Numbered from the stretch's first letter, positions 1 through 8,014 are shown. The stretch: 14,296 nucleotides of DNA from Actinomycetes bacterium (GCA_021793115.1 JAJYTJ010000095.1:1-14296), one strand, 5' to 3'. Numbers and translations: made by a program. Notes: a model not told the origin generated them from the sequence alone.

Positions 1-48
1 ACCGCGTTCCTGGCCGCCGCACTGCCGCTGGCGCGAGGTGTGCTGTGA
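1..48 (+). CDS. 3' end of an upstream transfer-operon gene (partial)
   Basis: Frame 1 is open from the first base and reads TAFLAAALPLARGVL before a TGA at 46-48. Only 15 residues are visible, so the product cannot be identified from sequence. The TGA overlaps the GTG start of the next gene (GTGA, 45-48), so the two are probably translationally coupled. In actinobacterial transfer regions the gene just before a VirB4-like ATPase of this kind is often an SCO6880-like membrane protein, and the hydrophobic tail fits that, but this is inference from context. Confidence 0.6.
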   Translation, partial: TAFLAAALPLARGVL

Positions 49-1343
49 GCCGCCGTGGCCCCGGCACGGTTCCGTTCCGGGGCCACGTCGGCCGCTGCCG
101 GGTGGGTCCCGACCTGCGGCTGCCCGCCCACCGCGCCTCGTCCGCGGTACTGGCCGGCGCCTACCCGTTCCTGTCGCCCGGACCCTCGGACATCGGGGTG
201 CCGGTGGGCACGGACGTGCTCGGCGGCGGGGTGTTCTGCTTCGACCCCTGGGCGCTGTACGAGGCAGGGACCTTGACCAACCCGAACGTGGTGCTGGCCG
301 GGGTGATCGGCCAGGGCAAGTCGGCCCTGGCCAAGTCCCTGGCGCTGCGGTCCATCGCCGCCGGGCGCGCCGTCTACGTGCCCGGAGACCCCAAGGGTGA
401 GTGGGCTGTCGTCGCGCAGGCCGTGGGCGGCAGCGTGCTGCGCCTGGGAACTGGGTCGTCGACGCGGCTGAACCCGCTGGACGTCACCGAGTCCGACGAG
501 CAGATGGGTACCCGGTCGCGGCTGCTGGCGGCCGTCGCCGCGGTGACGCTGCACCGGGACCTGACCGCCGCCGAACAGGGCGCCCTGGACGTCGCACTGA
601 TCCAGGCGGCCCGCGCGACGGACCATCCGACGATCCGGCACGTCGTCGACGCCCTGACCGCCCCGGATCCGCGGGCGGCCCGCGGTGACGGGGTACGCGC
701 CGAGGACCGGCTGGCCGACGGCCGCGACCTCGTCCATGGGCTGCGGCGCCTGGTGCGCGGGGACCTGGCGGGCATGTTCGACGCCCCCAGCACCCACCAC
801 CTGGACCCGGACGCGCCGATGGTGGTGCTCGACCTCTCGGCGCTCGGATCCGACGACGACGCCCTGGCGGTGGCGGCTACCTGCGCGGCCGGCTGGCTGG
901 AGGGGGCGCTCGCCGCGTCGTCGGCCAAGCGGTGGGTGATCTACGACGAGGCCTGGCGGCAGCTGCGCCACCCGGGGCTGGTGCGCCGCATGCAGGCGCA
1001 GTGGAAGCTGTCACGCGCATACGGGATCGCGAACCTGCTCGTCGTGCACCGCCTCAGTGACCTGGACGCCGTCGGCGCCGCCGGGTCGCAGGAGCGGGCG
1101 CTGGCCGAGGGGCTGCTGGCCGACTGCTCCACCCGGATCGTGTACCGCCAAGAGTCCGACCAACTCACCGGCACCGCCGCCGCCCTCGGCCTGACCGGCC
1201 CGGAGCGTGAGCTGCTGCCGCTGCTGCCGCGCGGCACCGGCGTGTGGAAGCTGCCACGCGCCACGCACGTCGTACGCCACGTGCTGACCGCGGTCGAGAT
1301 GCCCCTGGTGGACACCGACACCGCGATGCGCGAGAGCCGGTGA
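45..1343 (+). CDS. VirB4/TraC-like conjugal transfer ATPase
   Basis: This is a 432-aa P-loop ATPase expected to power assembly or substrate passage of a type IV secretion-like conjugation channel at the inner face of the membrane. Seen directly: Walker A GVIGQGKS at residues 86-93, the segment YVPGDPKGEW just after it (typical of VirB4/HerA-FtsK-type transfer ATPases), and Walker B VIYDEAW with D301-E302. Near the C-terminus the segments LLVVHRLSDLD and CSTRIVYRQ fit the sensor and last strands of the fold. The GTG start at 45 overlaps the upstream stop and lies in the only long frame. At about half the length of a classical VirB4 it lacks most of the usual N-terminal domain, as is common for actinobacterial versions. 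The downstream gene starts 7 nt after its stop. VirB4-like is favoured over VirD4-like because a separate coupling protein follows at 2442. Confidence 0.82.
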   Translation: MSRRGPGTVPFRGHVGRCRVGPDLRLPAHRASSAVLAGAYPFLSPGPSDIGVPVGTDVLGGGVFCFDPWALYEAGTLTNPNVVLAGVIGQGKSALAKSLALRSIAAGRAVYVPGDPKGEWAVVAQAVGGSVLRLGTGSSTRLNPLDVTESDEQMGTRSRLLAAVAAVTLHRDLTAAEQGALDVALIQAARATDHPTIRHVVDALTAPDPRAARGDGVRAEDRLADGRDLVHGLRRLVRGDLAGMFDAPSTHHLDPDAPMVVLDLSALGSDDDALAVAATCAAGWLEGALAASSAKRWVIYDEAWRQLRHPGLVRRMQAQWKLSRAYGIANLLVVHRLSDLDAVGAAGSQERALAEGLLADCSTRIVYRQESDQLTGTAAALGLTGPERELLPLLPRGTGVWKLPRATHVVRHVLTAVEMPLVDTDTAMRESR

Positions 1344-1350
1344 CCGTCCC

Positions 1351-2445
1351 ATGCGCGACCGCGACGTGACCCAGCTGGCCGAGCAGGCCACCCTCGGTGC
1401 CCTCCTCATCGCCCCCACTCCACTGGGAGAAGTCCGCTCCTGGTTGCGACCGGGCGACTTCGCAAGCCTGTGGCACGAGTGGGTCTACACCACCCTCCTG
1501 GAACGGCAGACCGCGGGCGAACCGATCGACCCGGTCACGGTCGGCGCGGCGATGGTCGACCGGTTCGGCACCCGCCTCGCCGACGTTCCGCGGCTGCACA
1601 CCCTGCTGGCGTCGGCCCCGCACACCGCCCACGCCGCGGCCTACGCGCGGATCGTGCTCGATGGCGGGTTGCGCCGGGAGGTCGACGGGCTGGGAGTGCT
1701 TCTGCGCGCCGGCGCCCTGCAGGCGACGCTCGACGGCAGCCAAGCGCCGCTCATGTCGACCTGCAACGTGGTCGACGCGGGCTTGGACGCCGCCACGTCC
1801 CGCTGGGCCCACGCGACCGGACAGCCGCACGACGACGTCGTCGCGCTCCTGGCCTTGCGGGCCGCGACCCGCAACCTCGACGCCCGCGAGTCCGCCGCCC
1901 GCTACCTGGAAGCCCACCCCGCGCCCGACGCTGCAGCCGAGCACCGGCACGTTGTCGACCTCGTCGGCACGCTCATCGCCCAACCCGCCCACATCCCCGA
2001 CGTCGTCGGCTGGCTGCCGCCGTCACGGATCGCCGACCCGGCCTGGCGGCTGATCTACGCCGCGACGATCGAGCTGTCCGAGCTCGGTGCCCCCGTCGAC
2101 CTGGTCACCGTCGCCGCAGCCAGCCGCCGCTACGCCCATCACGGACCGGCACTGCCCGGGCTCGACGAGCTGCGCGAGGCGGTCGAGGCCGGCTGGAACA
2201 CCTACCCGCCGCAGGTGGCCCGCACGGTGGTCGGCGACCAGCTGCGCCACCTGGCCGACATCGGCGCCGACCAGATCCACCAGGCGGCCAACAACGCCGG
2301 CGTCCTGATCGCCGAGATCACCGACACCGGGCACGCCGTCACCACCGCCCTACGAACCGTCGTCAGCTCCGCCCTGCGAAGCGGTGCGAGCAACAGCCCG
2401 GCCGCGGTCGTGCCGGCGGTGCGCGAGGCAGGGGTTCGGCGATGA
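1351..2445 (+). CDS. Protein with tandem DnaB-N-like domains, no helicase domain
   Basis: The 364-aa product resembles the N-terminal helical domain of replicative helicase DnaB, normally a helicase-helicase and primase contact domain. Two related copies are visible. Copy 1, about residues 10-125, contains LGALLIAP, LWHEWVYTTLLE and PIDPVTVGAAM. Copy 2, about residues 198-310, contains LVGTLIAQ, AWRLIYAATIEL and PVDLVTVAAAS. The rest is helical, and there is no Walker A motif anywhere, so this is not a helicase. The ATG at 1351 lies 7 nt after the ATPase stop, and the stop overlaps the next start (ATGA, 2442-2445). Proteins called DnaB-like N-terminal-domain proteins recur in actinobacterial transfer operons. 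A role in recruiting replication or helicase machinery to the transferred strand is plausible but inferred. Confidence 0.75.
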   Translation: MRDRDVTQLAEQATLGALLIAPTPLGEVRSWLRPGDFASLWHEWVYTTLLERQTAGEPIDPVTVGAAMVDRFGTRLADVPRLHTLLASAPHTAHAAAYARIVLDGGLRREVDGLGVLLRAGALQATLDGSQAPLMSTCNVVDAGLDAATSRWAHATGQPHDDVVALLALRAATRNLDARESAARYLEAHPAPDAAAEHRHVVDLVGTLIAQPAHIPDVVGWLPPSRIADPAWRLIYAATIELSELGAPVDLVTVAAASRRYAHHGPALPGLDELREAVEAGWNTYPPQVARTVVGDQLRHLADIGADQIHQAANNAGVLIAEITDTGHAVTTALRTVVSSALRSGASNSPAAVVPAVREAGVRR

Positions 2446-4247
2446 CCGCGCAACGTCTACCGGTGCGACCGGCACCGAACGGCGGACCCGACCTGACCGG
2501 ATGGGCGCTGGGCGCACTCGGCGCGCTGCTGGGCCTGGCCGCGATCGTGTGGACCGGAGCCGCGTTGGCATGCCTGCTCACCGGCCGACCCGCGCCCAAC
2601 GGCGGACTGCAGGCGGCGTTGGCCTCGCTCGCGCACCCCGGCGAGACGGACACTGCCTGGCCGGCACCCGCCGCGCTGCCGGGACCGGTCGCCTACTGGG
2701 GAGCCACCGGGCTCCTCGTCGCCCTTCTCACCGTCGCCACCCTCGTCGGCCGGCGTCTGTACGGGCGCCTGGCCGGGAGATCTCGCGGCGAGGGCGACCG
2801 GCTGCGGCACCTGCCCGGCATGGCCGACCCCATCGAGGTTCACCGCGCCGCCGGACAACGTGCCCTGCGTTCCCGCGCCGCCGTCGTGCGCCCGTCCCTG
2901 GACGCATCGGCCGACCCCGCACAGGTCGGCTACCGCCTCGGCTCGCTGCGTGGTCGCGACCTGTGGTGCACCGTCGAGGACTCCGTGCTGCTCGTCGGCC
3001 CACCACGGATGGGCAAGGGCCTGCACCTGGTGATCCCGTGGGTGCTCGACGCCCCGGGCCCTGTCGTGGTCACCTCGACCCGCCCGGACACCCTCGCCAT
3101 CACCCTGCGCTACCAGCGCCGACGCGGAGACGTGGCGATCTTCGACCCCCAACGCCTGGCCGGGTTGCCCGGCGGGCTGGCGTGGTCGCCGGTGCGCGGC
3201 TGCGAGGTGCCGCGGGTAGCGCTGGTGCGCGCCCGGGGGCTGGCGGCCGGAGCCGGGTTCGGGCGCACCGTCTCCGACGCCGACTTCTGGGCCGGACTGA
3301 CCGAGACCACGCTGCGCTGCCTGCTGCACGCCGCCGCCCTCGACGGACGCCGCGCCCTCGACCTCTACCGGTGGGCGCTGAACCCGGCCAGCGCCGAGGA
3401 CGCTGTCGCCATCCTCAACCGCACCTCGTCGGCCGAGGGTTGGGCTGACGCGCTCGAGGCCGCGATACACACCGACCCGCGCACCCGCGACTCCATCTGG
3501 CTCGGGGTCCGCCAAGCCCTGGCGGCGCTGGCCGACCCCGACGTGCTGGCGGCAGTCGACCCCAGGCCAGGGGAGGAGTTCGACCCGGTCGCGTTCCTCC
3601 ACTCGACGAACACGCTCTACCTGCTGGCGTCCTCGGTGTCCTCCGGCTCGTCGGCACCGCTGGTCGCCGCCTTCGTCGAGGACATCACCGAGACCGCCCG
3701 CGCCCTAGCCGCCCGGGCCCCCGGGGCCCGGCTCGATCCGCCGCTGCTGCTGGCGCTCGACGAGATCGCCAACCTCACCCCGCTGCCATCCCTGCCCTCC
3801 CTCATGGCCGAGGGCGGCGGCTCCGGAATCACCACCCTGGCGGTCCTGCAGTCCCTCGCGCAGGCCCGCAACCGGTGGGGCGAGAACGCCGCCGACGCCA
3901 TCTGGGACGCCGCCACCGTCAAGGTCGTCCTCGGCGGGCTCGGGAAGTACCGGGACCTCGACGACGTGGCCCGCCTGCTCGGCGAGATCGACGAGCTCGT
4001 CGAGACCCGCACCAGTGGGCGGGCGGGGGAGCGGTCCTCGTCCACCTCGGTCCGCTCCGTGCCAGTGATGCCGGCCTCCGCGCTGCGGACCCTGCCGTTC
4101 GGAACGGGGGTGCTGCTGCTGCGGCAGACCAAGCCCACCGTTATCGACCTGCACCCCTGGACGGCACGGCGCGACGCCGCGGTGCTGCGCGCCGATCGGC
4201 AGGCCGTCGAACGAGCCACCGAGAGCGGGACGGAGGTGACAGCGTGA
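2442..4247 (+). CDS. VirD4/TraG-family type IV coupling protein
   Basis: This is a 601-aa membrane ATPase expected to deliver the relaxase-DNA complex to the transfer channel. Two N-terminal membrane segments lie near residues 21-46 and 82-104, joined by a short extracytoplasmic loop. The cytoplasmic ATPase domain has Walker A GPPRMGKG at 186-193, the following motif VVVTSTRPDTL typical of TraG/VirD4 proteins, and Walker B LLLALDEIANL with D440-E441. Further on, TTLAVLQSLAQARNRWG matches the family's conserved glutamine-containing strand. The ATG at 2442 was chosen because it overlaps the preceding TGA (ATGA) and is followed at once by the first membrane segment. The same frame stays open far upstream through the previous gene, but that part is a high-GC artefact. 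The stop overlaps the next GTG (4244-4247). Confidence 0.9.
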   Translation: MTAQRLPVRPAPNGGPDLTGWALGALGALLGLAAIVWTGAALACLLTGRPAPNGGLQAALASLAHPGETDTAWPAPAALPGPVAYWGATGLLVALLTVATLVGRRLYGRLAGRSRGEGDRLRHLPGMADPIEVHRAAGQRALRSRAAVVRPSLDASADPAQVGYRLGSLRGRDLWCTVEDSVLLVGPPRMGKGLHLVIPWVLDAPGPVVVTSTRPDTLAITLRYQRRRGDVAIFDPQRLAGLPGGLAWSPVRGCEVPRVALVRARGLAAGAGFGRTVSDADFWAGLTETTLRCLLHAAALDGRRALDLYRWALNPASAEDAVAILNRTSSAEGWADALEAAIHTDPRTRDSIWLGVRQALAALADPDVLAAVDPRPGEEFDPVAFLHSTNTLYLLASSVSSGSSAPLVAAFVEDITETARALAARAPGARLDPPLLLALDEIANLTPLPSLPSLMAEGGGSGITTLAVLQSLAQARNRWGENAADAIWDAATVKVVLGGLGKYRDLDDVARLLGEIDELVETRTSGRAGERSSSTSVRSVPVMPASALRTLPFGTGVLLLRQTKPTVIDLHPWTARRDAAVLRADRQAVERATESGTEVTA

Positions 4248-5002
4248 TCGGGAAGGTGCTCGTCGGTGGGCTCGCCGTCGTGCTTGTCGTGCCTGCCGTC
4301 GCTGTGCTGACCGCGGTCAGCATCGGAGGGAACACGCAGACGTGCATCTCGTCGGCGGTCGCCTCCATGGCGCCCGACCAGCTCCTGCCGGACAACGCGC
4401 CCGAGGACCCGAACCCCACAGCGGGGCCGGGGTCCACCGCGCCCACAAACGGCGCATCCGGCGGCGCCCCGAGCCGCGGGTGTCTGCCAGCCCTGGGCGT
4501 CGGCACCGTCGAGGTCCCGCCGGGCACCCCGGTCGACGTGGCCACGGCCGTCCACAACGCCCTCGCCTACGTGGGGGTCGCGTCCGGCTGGGCCGAGCTG
4601 TGCGACAAGCTGGCGTGCCGCGCCTACGGCTACCTCAACTCCGGCTACGTGTCAGCCGCTGCGCACTGGCAGGTCATGGTCGACCACGGGTACGCCCACC
4701 CGGGCGACCGTTGCCCGCCCCTCGGCTCGTTCGTCTTCTGGAACACCGGCCGGCCGTTCGGGCACGTCTCTCTCGTCGTGCAGGCCGACCCCGTGCGCTG
4801 CAATCCCGACCACATCCAGGTCACCGCCAACGGAGTCTTCGACGCCGCCACCGGCAACCACGGCGGGGTCTACCTGCTGTCCCTGGCTCGCCTCGACCAC
4901 ATGTACCTCAGCGGACACGGCTACCTCGGCTGGTCGCCGCCCATCTGCGCAGGTGCCCTCCTGCCCGGCGGCACCAGCCAGCCCGTCCCCTCCGGGAGAT
5001 GA
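4244..5002 (+). CDS. Exported NlpC/P60- or CHAP-like cell-wall hydrolase
   Basis: This 252-aa protein begins with a hydrophobic segment (residues 4-27) that acts as a signal peptide or membrane anchor, followed by a Pro/Gly/Ser/Thr-rich linker (about 50-80) typical of exported proteins. The C-terminal domain (about 95-235) has WAELCDKLACRAYGY, giving a candidate nucleophile at C120 or C125, then LGSFVFWNTG and FGHVSLVV with the probable catalytic H174. This Cys-then-GHV arrangement is that of papain-like peptidoglycan peptidases of the NlpC/P60 or CHAP type. In conjugation such enzymes open the wall for the channel. The GTG at 4244 has a good GGAGG at 4232-4236 and overlaps the preceding stop. 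Six further Cys residues (C34, C80, C157, C186, C235 and the other of C120/C125) may form disulfides outside the cell. Exact family and catalytic Cys are uncertain. Confidence 0.72.
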   Translation: MIGKVLVGGLAVVLVVPAVAVLTAVSIGGNTQTCISSAVASMAPDQLLPDNAPEDPNPTAGPGSTAPTNGASGGAPSRGCLPALGVGTVEVPPGTPVDVATAVHNALAYVGVASGWAELCDKLACRAYGYLNSGYVSAAAHWQVMVDHGYAHPGDRCPPLGSFVFWNTGRPFGHVSLVVQADPVRCNPDHIQVTANGVFDAATGNHGGVYLLSLARLDHMYLSGHGYLGWSPPICAGALLPGGTSQPVPSGR

Positions 5003-5003
5003 C

Positions 5004-5969
5004 ATGCGCACGAACGCGCCCTCCACCGAGGAGAAGCTCACCGCCCTGCACACCCAGCTCATCGACGCCGTCGCCGAACTGCGACAGTCCGACAAGTGGG
5101 CCCAGATGCTCGCCGTCGCCGCCCGGTTCACCACGTACTCGCCATCGAACGTGCTGCTCATCGCCGTGCAGCGGCCCGACGCGACGCAGGTGGCCGGGAT
5201 CCGGACGTGGAACTCCCTCGGACGGCACGTGAACAAGGGCGAGCACGGGATCGCGATCCTCGCGCCGTGCCTGTACCGGACCGACGACGAGGCCGCCCCG
5301 CGATCCGACGACGGCGGGGCGCCTCCGCCGTCTGACGAGGGCCCAATACCGCGGCGCGAACTGCGCGGGTTCCGGGTGGTGCACGTCTTCGACATCACCC
5401 AGACCGACGGCACGCCCCTGCCCGACGCCGCACCCCGGCTGCTGACCGGCGATGCGCCACGCGAGGCGTGGGACGGGCTCGTCGGCCTCACGCTGAACGC
5501 CGGCTACCGGCTGGAGCGACGCACCTGCCCCGCCGGGGTAAACGGCTGGACCGCACCCGAGGAGAAGCTCGTCATCGTCGACAAGAACCTCGAACCTGCC
5601 CAGGCCACCAAGACCCTCGCGCACGAACTTGGACACATCCGCGCCAACCACGCTGGGCGATTCCCCGACTACGCGACCGACCGCCGCTGCCGCGGCGCCG
5701 CCGAGGTCGAAGCCGAGTCGATCGCCTACATCGTCACCAGCCACCTCGGCATGAACCCCGCCGCCTACTCCGTCCCGTACGTCGCCGGCTGGGCCGACGA
5801 CCTCGACGTCCTGCGCCACCACATGAGCACCGCCGTCACCGCGGCGCAGTGGATCCTCGGTGACCTGGAGAGGCCGCCGAGTCACGAGACGGCAGCCACC
5901 GCCCACGTCCCGGTCCCGGCCAGATCGCATCCAGCAGTGCCGAGGATGGCAGACCTCTACCCGGCCTAG
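5004..5969 (+). CDS. ardC: ArdC-like antirestriction protein with zinc metallopeptidase site
   Basis: This is a 321-aa protein. The N-terminal half (about residues 5-150) contains WAQMLAVAARFTTYSPSNVLLI, GIRTWNSLGRHVNKGEHGI and the segment RGFRVVHVFDITQTDG, the hallmarks of the ArdC N-terminal ssDNA-binding domain. The C-terminal half carries a zinc metallopeptidase signature, HELGH at 207-211, with a downstream glutamate in EVEAESIAYI as likely third ligand. ArdC proteins protect incoming single-stranded plasmid DNA against host restriction after conjugation, so the place at the end of the transfer operon makes sense. The ATG at 5004 lies 1 nt after the preceding stop, with GGGAG at 4994-4998 as ribosome binding site. 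A slightly earlier ATG at 4953 is in frame but lies inside the previous gene without a site. The last 40 residues are Pro/His-rich and probably disordered. Confidence 0.87.
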   Translation: MRTNAPSTEEKLTALHTQLIDAVAELRQSDKWAQMLAVAARFTTYSPSNVLLIAVQRPDATQVAGIRTWNSLGRHVNKGEHGIAILAPCLYRTDDEAAPRSDDGGAPPPSDEGPIPRRELRGFRVVHVFDITQTDGTPLPDAAPRLLTGDAPREAWDGLVGLTLNAGYRLERRTCPAGVNGWTAPEEKLVIVDKNLEPAQATKTLAHELGHIRANHAGRFPDYATDRRCRGAAEVEAESIAYIVTSHLGMNPAAYSVPYVAGWADDLDVLRHHMSTAVTAAQWILGDLERPPSHETAATAHVPVPARSHPAVPRMADLYPA

Positions 5970-6047
5970 GCACGGTATCGGCCAACCCGTCGCGAGGCGC
6001 GGCCCCTGTGTGAACCCCCGGCAGCACCTGTCTCGCCGCTAGTCAAG

Positions 6048-6060
6048 CGGGCGCCGCCCG
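6048..6060. terminator. Small GC hairpin, possible terminator of transfer operon
   Basis: CGGGC-GCC-GCCCG forms a perfect 5-bp stem with a 3-nt loop, and a G-T wobble can extend it. It lies about 80 nt after the ardC stop. No T-run follows, which is common in actinobacteria but leaves the call weak. Confidence 0.2.
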
Positions 6061-6383
6061 TGAGCCCATCTGCTCGCTCGCTGCCAGCTCAGCCGAGCTC
6101 CGACTTGCCGTGTCTCCGTGAACGAAGGGGTTCAGCCACTCGCCGTGGACGCCGATGTCACAGTGGGACCCCGGACAGAGAGGCATCGGTGCTTCCACCT
6201 ATCGGCGTCGCCCCTGACGCCTCCTCTACCACCGCCAGCCTCCGGCACCGTCCGGTGGAAACTGCGCGGAGGAAACGACAATCTGGCTCTTGTCTTGCTT
6301 GTATCTTGATCAGCAGCGATGCGTCGACGTCGCCTCACTCGCGGGCGAAGCGGGGAGCCGATGAATGAGCGACACCTCTGATC

Positions 6384-6390
6384 GGTGGGG
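6384..6390 (+). promoter_or_regulatory. G-rich ribosome binding site favouring the GTG start at 6397
   Basis: GGTGGGG lies 6 nt before the GTG at 6397. The earlier in-frame GTG at 6385 is itself inside this G-run and has no purine-rich site before it, so 6397 is the better start for the nuclease gene. A stop (TGA, 6379-6381) closes the frame just upstream. Confidence 0.45.
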
Positions 6391-6396
6391 GCCGGC

Positions 6397-7446
6397 GTGA
6401 CCAGTGAACTCCCCGACCACCAGGCGATGTTCACCCGATTCCTCTACGACAGCAAAGACGAGGCGGGTGCACGGACGCGCTTCCAGCGCTTGGTGACCGA
6501 CCTCGTAACGGTCAAGCTGCCCGCCGCTTCCGAGGTCGCCTACCCGGGCGGCGGGGACTGGGGCATCGATACCTACGTCGGCGACCTCGACGGTGACATT
6601 GTGGTCTGGCAGTCCAAATTCTTCACTGCGTGGAGCGAGACCCAGCAAGGCGAAATCCGCTCCTCTTTCAAGCAGTTGCGGGACAAGGCGGCGGAGAATG
6701 GCTTTACGGTGACCGTCTGGACACTGTGCGTTCCCAGCATTCTCCCGCCGGACCAGCAGAAATGGTTTGACGGATGGCGGAAGCGCACGACCAAGGAGAC
6801 AGGCGTACGGATCGAGCTGTGGAATGGCGCGACGATCCGGGGCGCCCTCCAGCAGGCCGACGCTCGGCATCTTAGGGAACTCTATTTTCCCGAGCAGGCG
6901 TCAGCGAGCGAGGACGTCCCGGTTGCCAAGCTGACGAATCCTGCGACGCTCGCTGATTCACTCTTTGTTGTTCAGCTTGAGTCGGCAGGTCGTGTCGAGA
7001 CCGACGCGGCCAAGGGGTTCTATTTCACTGCCGAAGCGATGGCGCGGGATGTGGCGGGACGTGGGCTCCCCTCAGAGATCGGCGCCCTCAACGAGGCGCA
7101 GCTTGAGGTCCACGGTGTGTGGGAAGAGGCGTACAACGCGGGCCTGGGTCAAGCGTCAGAGGACGGTCGTATCGTCGGGCTCGTTGAGGACGTGAACCAG
7201 AAAGTCGGGCTACTACCCAGTTCATCCGCTCTCCGGCTGCGGCCCGCTCATCGCAGGGGCCTCATGCATCGATTGGTGGAAGCAGCGCGAGCCGGGTGGG
7301 TTTCACAGTGGCGCGATATCGCGGACGCCTACCGGGGCACACCTGCGCCCGTGGCTCTGGAACGAAGCGGTGAGCTGATCGCTCCGACGCAGGCGTTGCC
7401 TGTAGGAGAGGAGGTCGATGATGCTCGATTCCGAGCCGGGAACTGA
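6397..7446 (+). CDS. Mrr-like PD-(D/E)xK nuclease, probable ABC-3C effector
   Basis: The 349-aa product opens with a restriction-endonuclease-like domain. Residues 51-76 read GGGDWGIDTYVGDL, then GDIVVWQSKFF: D58 and Q72-S-K74 match the D...QxK active site of Mrr-type members of the PD-(D/E)xK fold, with E46 a possible further metal ligand. The next section (about 77-165) continues an alpha/beta pattern (TVTVWTLCVPSILPP, GVRIELWNG). From about 185 a second, unassigned region contains LADSLFVVQLESAG, LEVHGVWEEAYNAG and a helical end (MHRLVEAARAGWVSQWRDIADAYR). This is likely the region that binds its partners. The stop lies 26 nt inside the next gene, and codon use is much less GC-biased than in the flanking transfer genes. 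Role: inferred DNA-cleaving effector of the three-gene system with 7418-8014 and 8011-10002. A stand-alone restriction enzyme is the alternative, less likely given the coupling. Confidence 0.72.
   Translation: MTSELPDHQAMFTRFLYDSKDEAGARTRFQRLVTDLVTVKLPAASEVAYPGGGDWGIDTYVGDLDGDIVVWQSKFFTAWSETQQGEIRSSFKQLRDKAAENGFTVTVWTLCVPSILPPDQQKWFDGWRKRTTKETGVRIELWNGATIRGALQQADARHLRELYFPEQASASEDVPVAKLTNPATLADSLFVVQLESAGRVETDAAKGFYFTAEAMARDVAGRGLPSEIGALNEAQLEVHGVWEEAYNAGLGQASEDGRIVGLVEDVNQKVGLLPSSSALRLRPAHRRGLMHRLVEAARAGWVSQWRDIADAYRGTPAPVALERSGELIAPTQALPVGEEVDDARFRAGN
7404..7414 (+). promoter_or_regulatory. Strong double ribosome binding site of the middle gene
   Basis: AGGAGAGGAGG lies inside the end of the nuclease gene. 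Its first half suits the ATG at 7418 and its GGAGG (7410-7414) suits the adjacent ATG at 7421, so either of the two neighbouring ATG codons could be used. The strength suggests the middle protein is made at a good level independently of coupling. Confidence 0.7.
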
Positions 7447-8014
7447 ACGCGCTGTATGGGAAGGCCCCGAAGAGCGAACGGTCTTCCGCGTCGCGCAGCT
7501 CGAACTCCTCCTGGCAGTCGCCGACGAGACAGGCGCACAGCTGACAAGTCTCGACCGGCTTGCCTACTTCGACTTCTTCGCGGCCAACCCTTTCGCGGTG
7601 CTCGACGGGGAGGCGCCAGACAAGGACGCCCAGGACCGTCTGACGCTGCGCCTCGCTGGCTTTACCGACGGTCAGCTCGCCTACGGCACGATTGGACACC
7701 GCTTCACGACACGTCGACAACGCATCATGCATGATCTCTCGCTGCTGGTTGCGCGTGATCTGGCCGAAGTGCTACCCGATCGTTATTCGATCACGCCCGC
7801 CGGAAGAGAGTTTGCCGCTGCACTCGGGACGTTCTATGCGGAGAGTTACCGCACCGCTGCGACAATCGTACTGAAGCGACTCGGAAACCTTTCCGAGGTG
7901 CGGCTCCGAGCGAAGGCCGAGACCCTACTGGGCAAATCCTGGCTGCTGATCGACTTCCTCGCGGATGTCGAAGGATCTGACGCAACGGCGGGGAAGGTGG
8001 ACCCAAGAGCATGA
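7418..8014 (+). CDS. ABC-3C middle-component-like winged-helix protein
   Basis: This is a small 198-aa protein (196-198 depending on which of two adjacent ATGs is used). Seen: an N-terminal helical part with the hydrophobic segment LDRLAYFDFFAANPFAVL (residues 45-62), which resembles the opening of middle components of ABC-three-component systems, and a probable winged-helix segment (about 105-135) ending in DRYSITPAGREFAAAL, the typical wing of wHTH proteins. The remainder is helical (residues 140-182). No catalytic motif is seen. It overlaps the nuclease gene by 29 nt and the ATPase gene by 4 nt (ATGA, 8011-8014), so the three proteins are probably made together and assemble into one complex. 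The assignment rests on size, order and these two segments. An independent transcription regulator is an alternative, less likely because it sits between its partners. Confidence 0.62.
   Translation: MMLDSEPGTERAVWEGPEERTVFRVAQLELLLAVADETGAQLTSLDRLAYFDFFAANPFAVLDGEAPDKDAQDRLTLRLAGFTDGQLAYGTIGHRFTTRRQRIMHDLSLLVARDLAEVLPDRYSITPAGREFAAALGTFYAESYRTAATIVLKRLGNLSEVRLRAKAETLLGKSWLLIDFLADVEGSDATAGKVDPRA

Larger units (their letters stand above)
5970..6396. other. 427-nt non-coding junction between transfer operon and cargo operon
   Basis: No convincing gene was found; the short open frames here have low-complexity Arg/Ser/Pro-rich products and no good ribosome binding sites. The stretch should hold the end of the transfer operon and the promoter of the cargo operon. 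Near its start lies a small GC hairpin (6048-6060). The most A/T-rich part is about 6275-6310, where TATCTT at 6302-6307 could be a -10 element, but no well-placed -35 is visible. An 8-bp palindrome CGTCGACG sits at 6322-6329. No tRNA, transposase remnant or recognisable attachment site was seen. Confidence 0.6.

Noticed and set aside
1470..2441. Upstream open extension of the coupling-protein frame through the DnaB-N gene
   Set aside because: The translation is low-complexity Arg/Pro/Ala. The ATG at 2442 with the ATGA overlap and following membrane segment is the sensible start.
6060..6368. Possible 102-aa gene in the junction region
   Set aside because: No convincing ribosome site, biased Arg/Ser/Pro composition and no recognisable motif.
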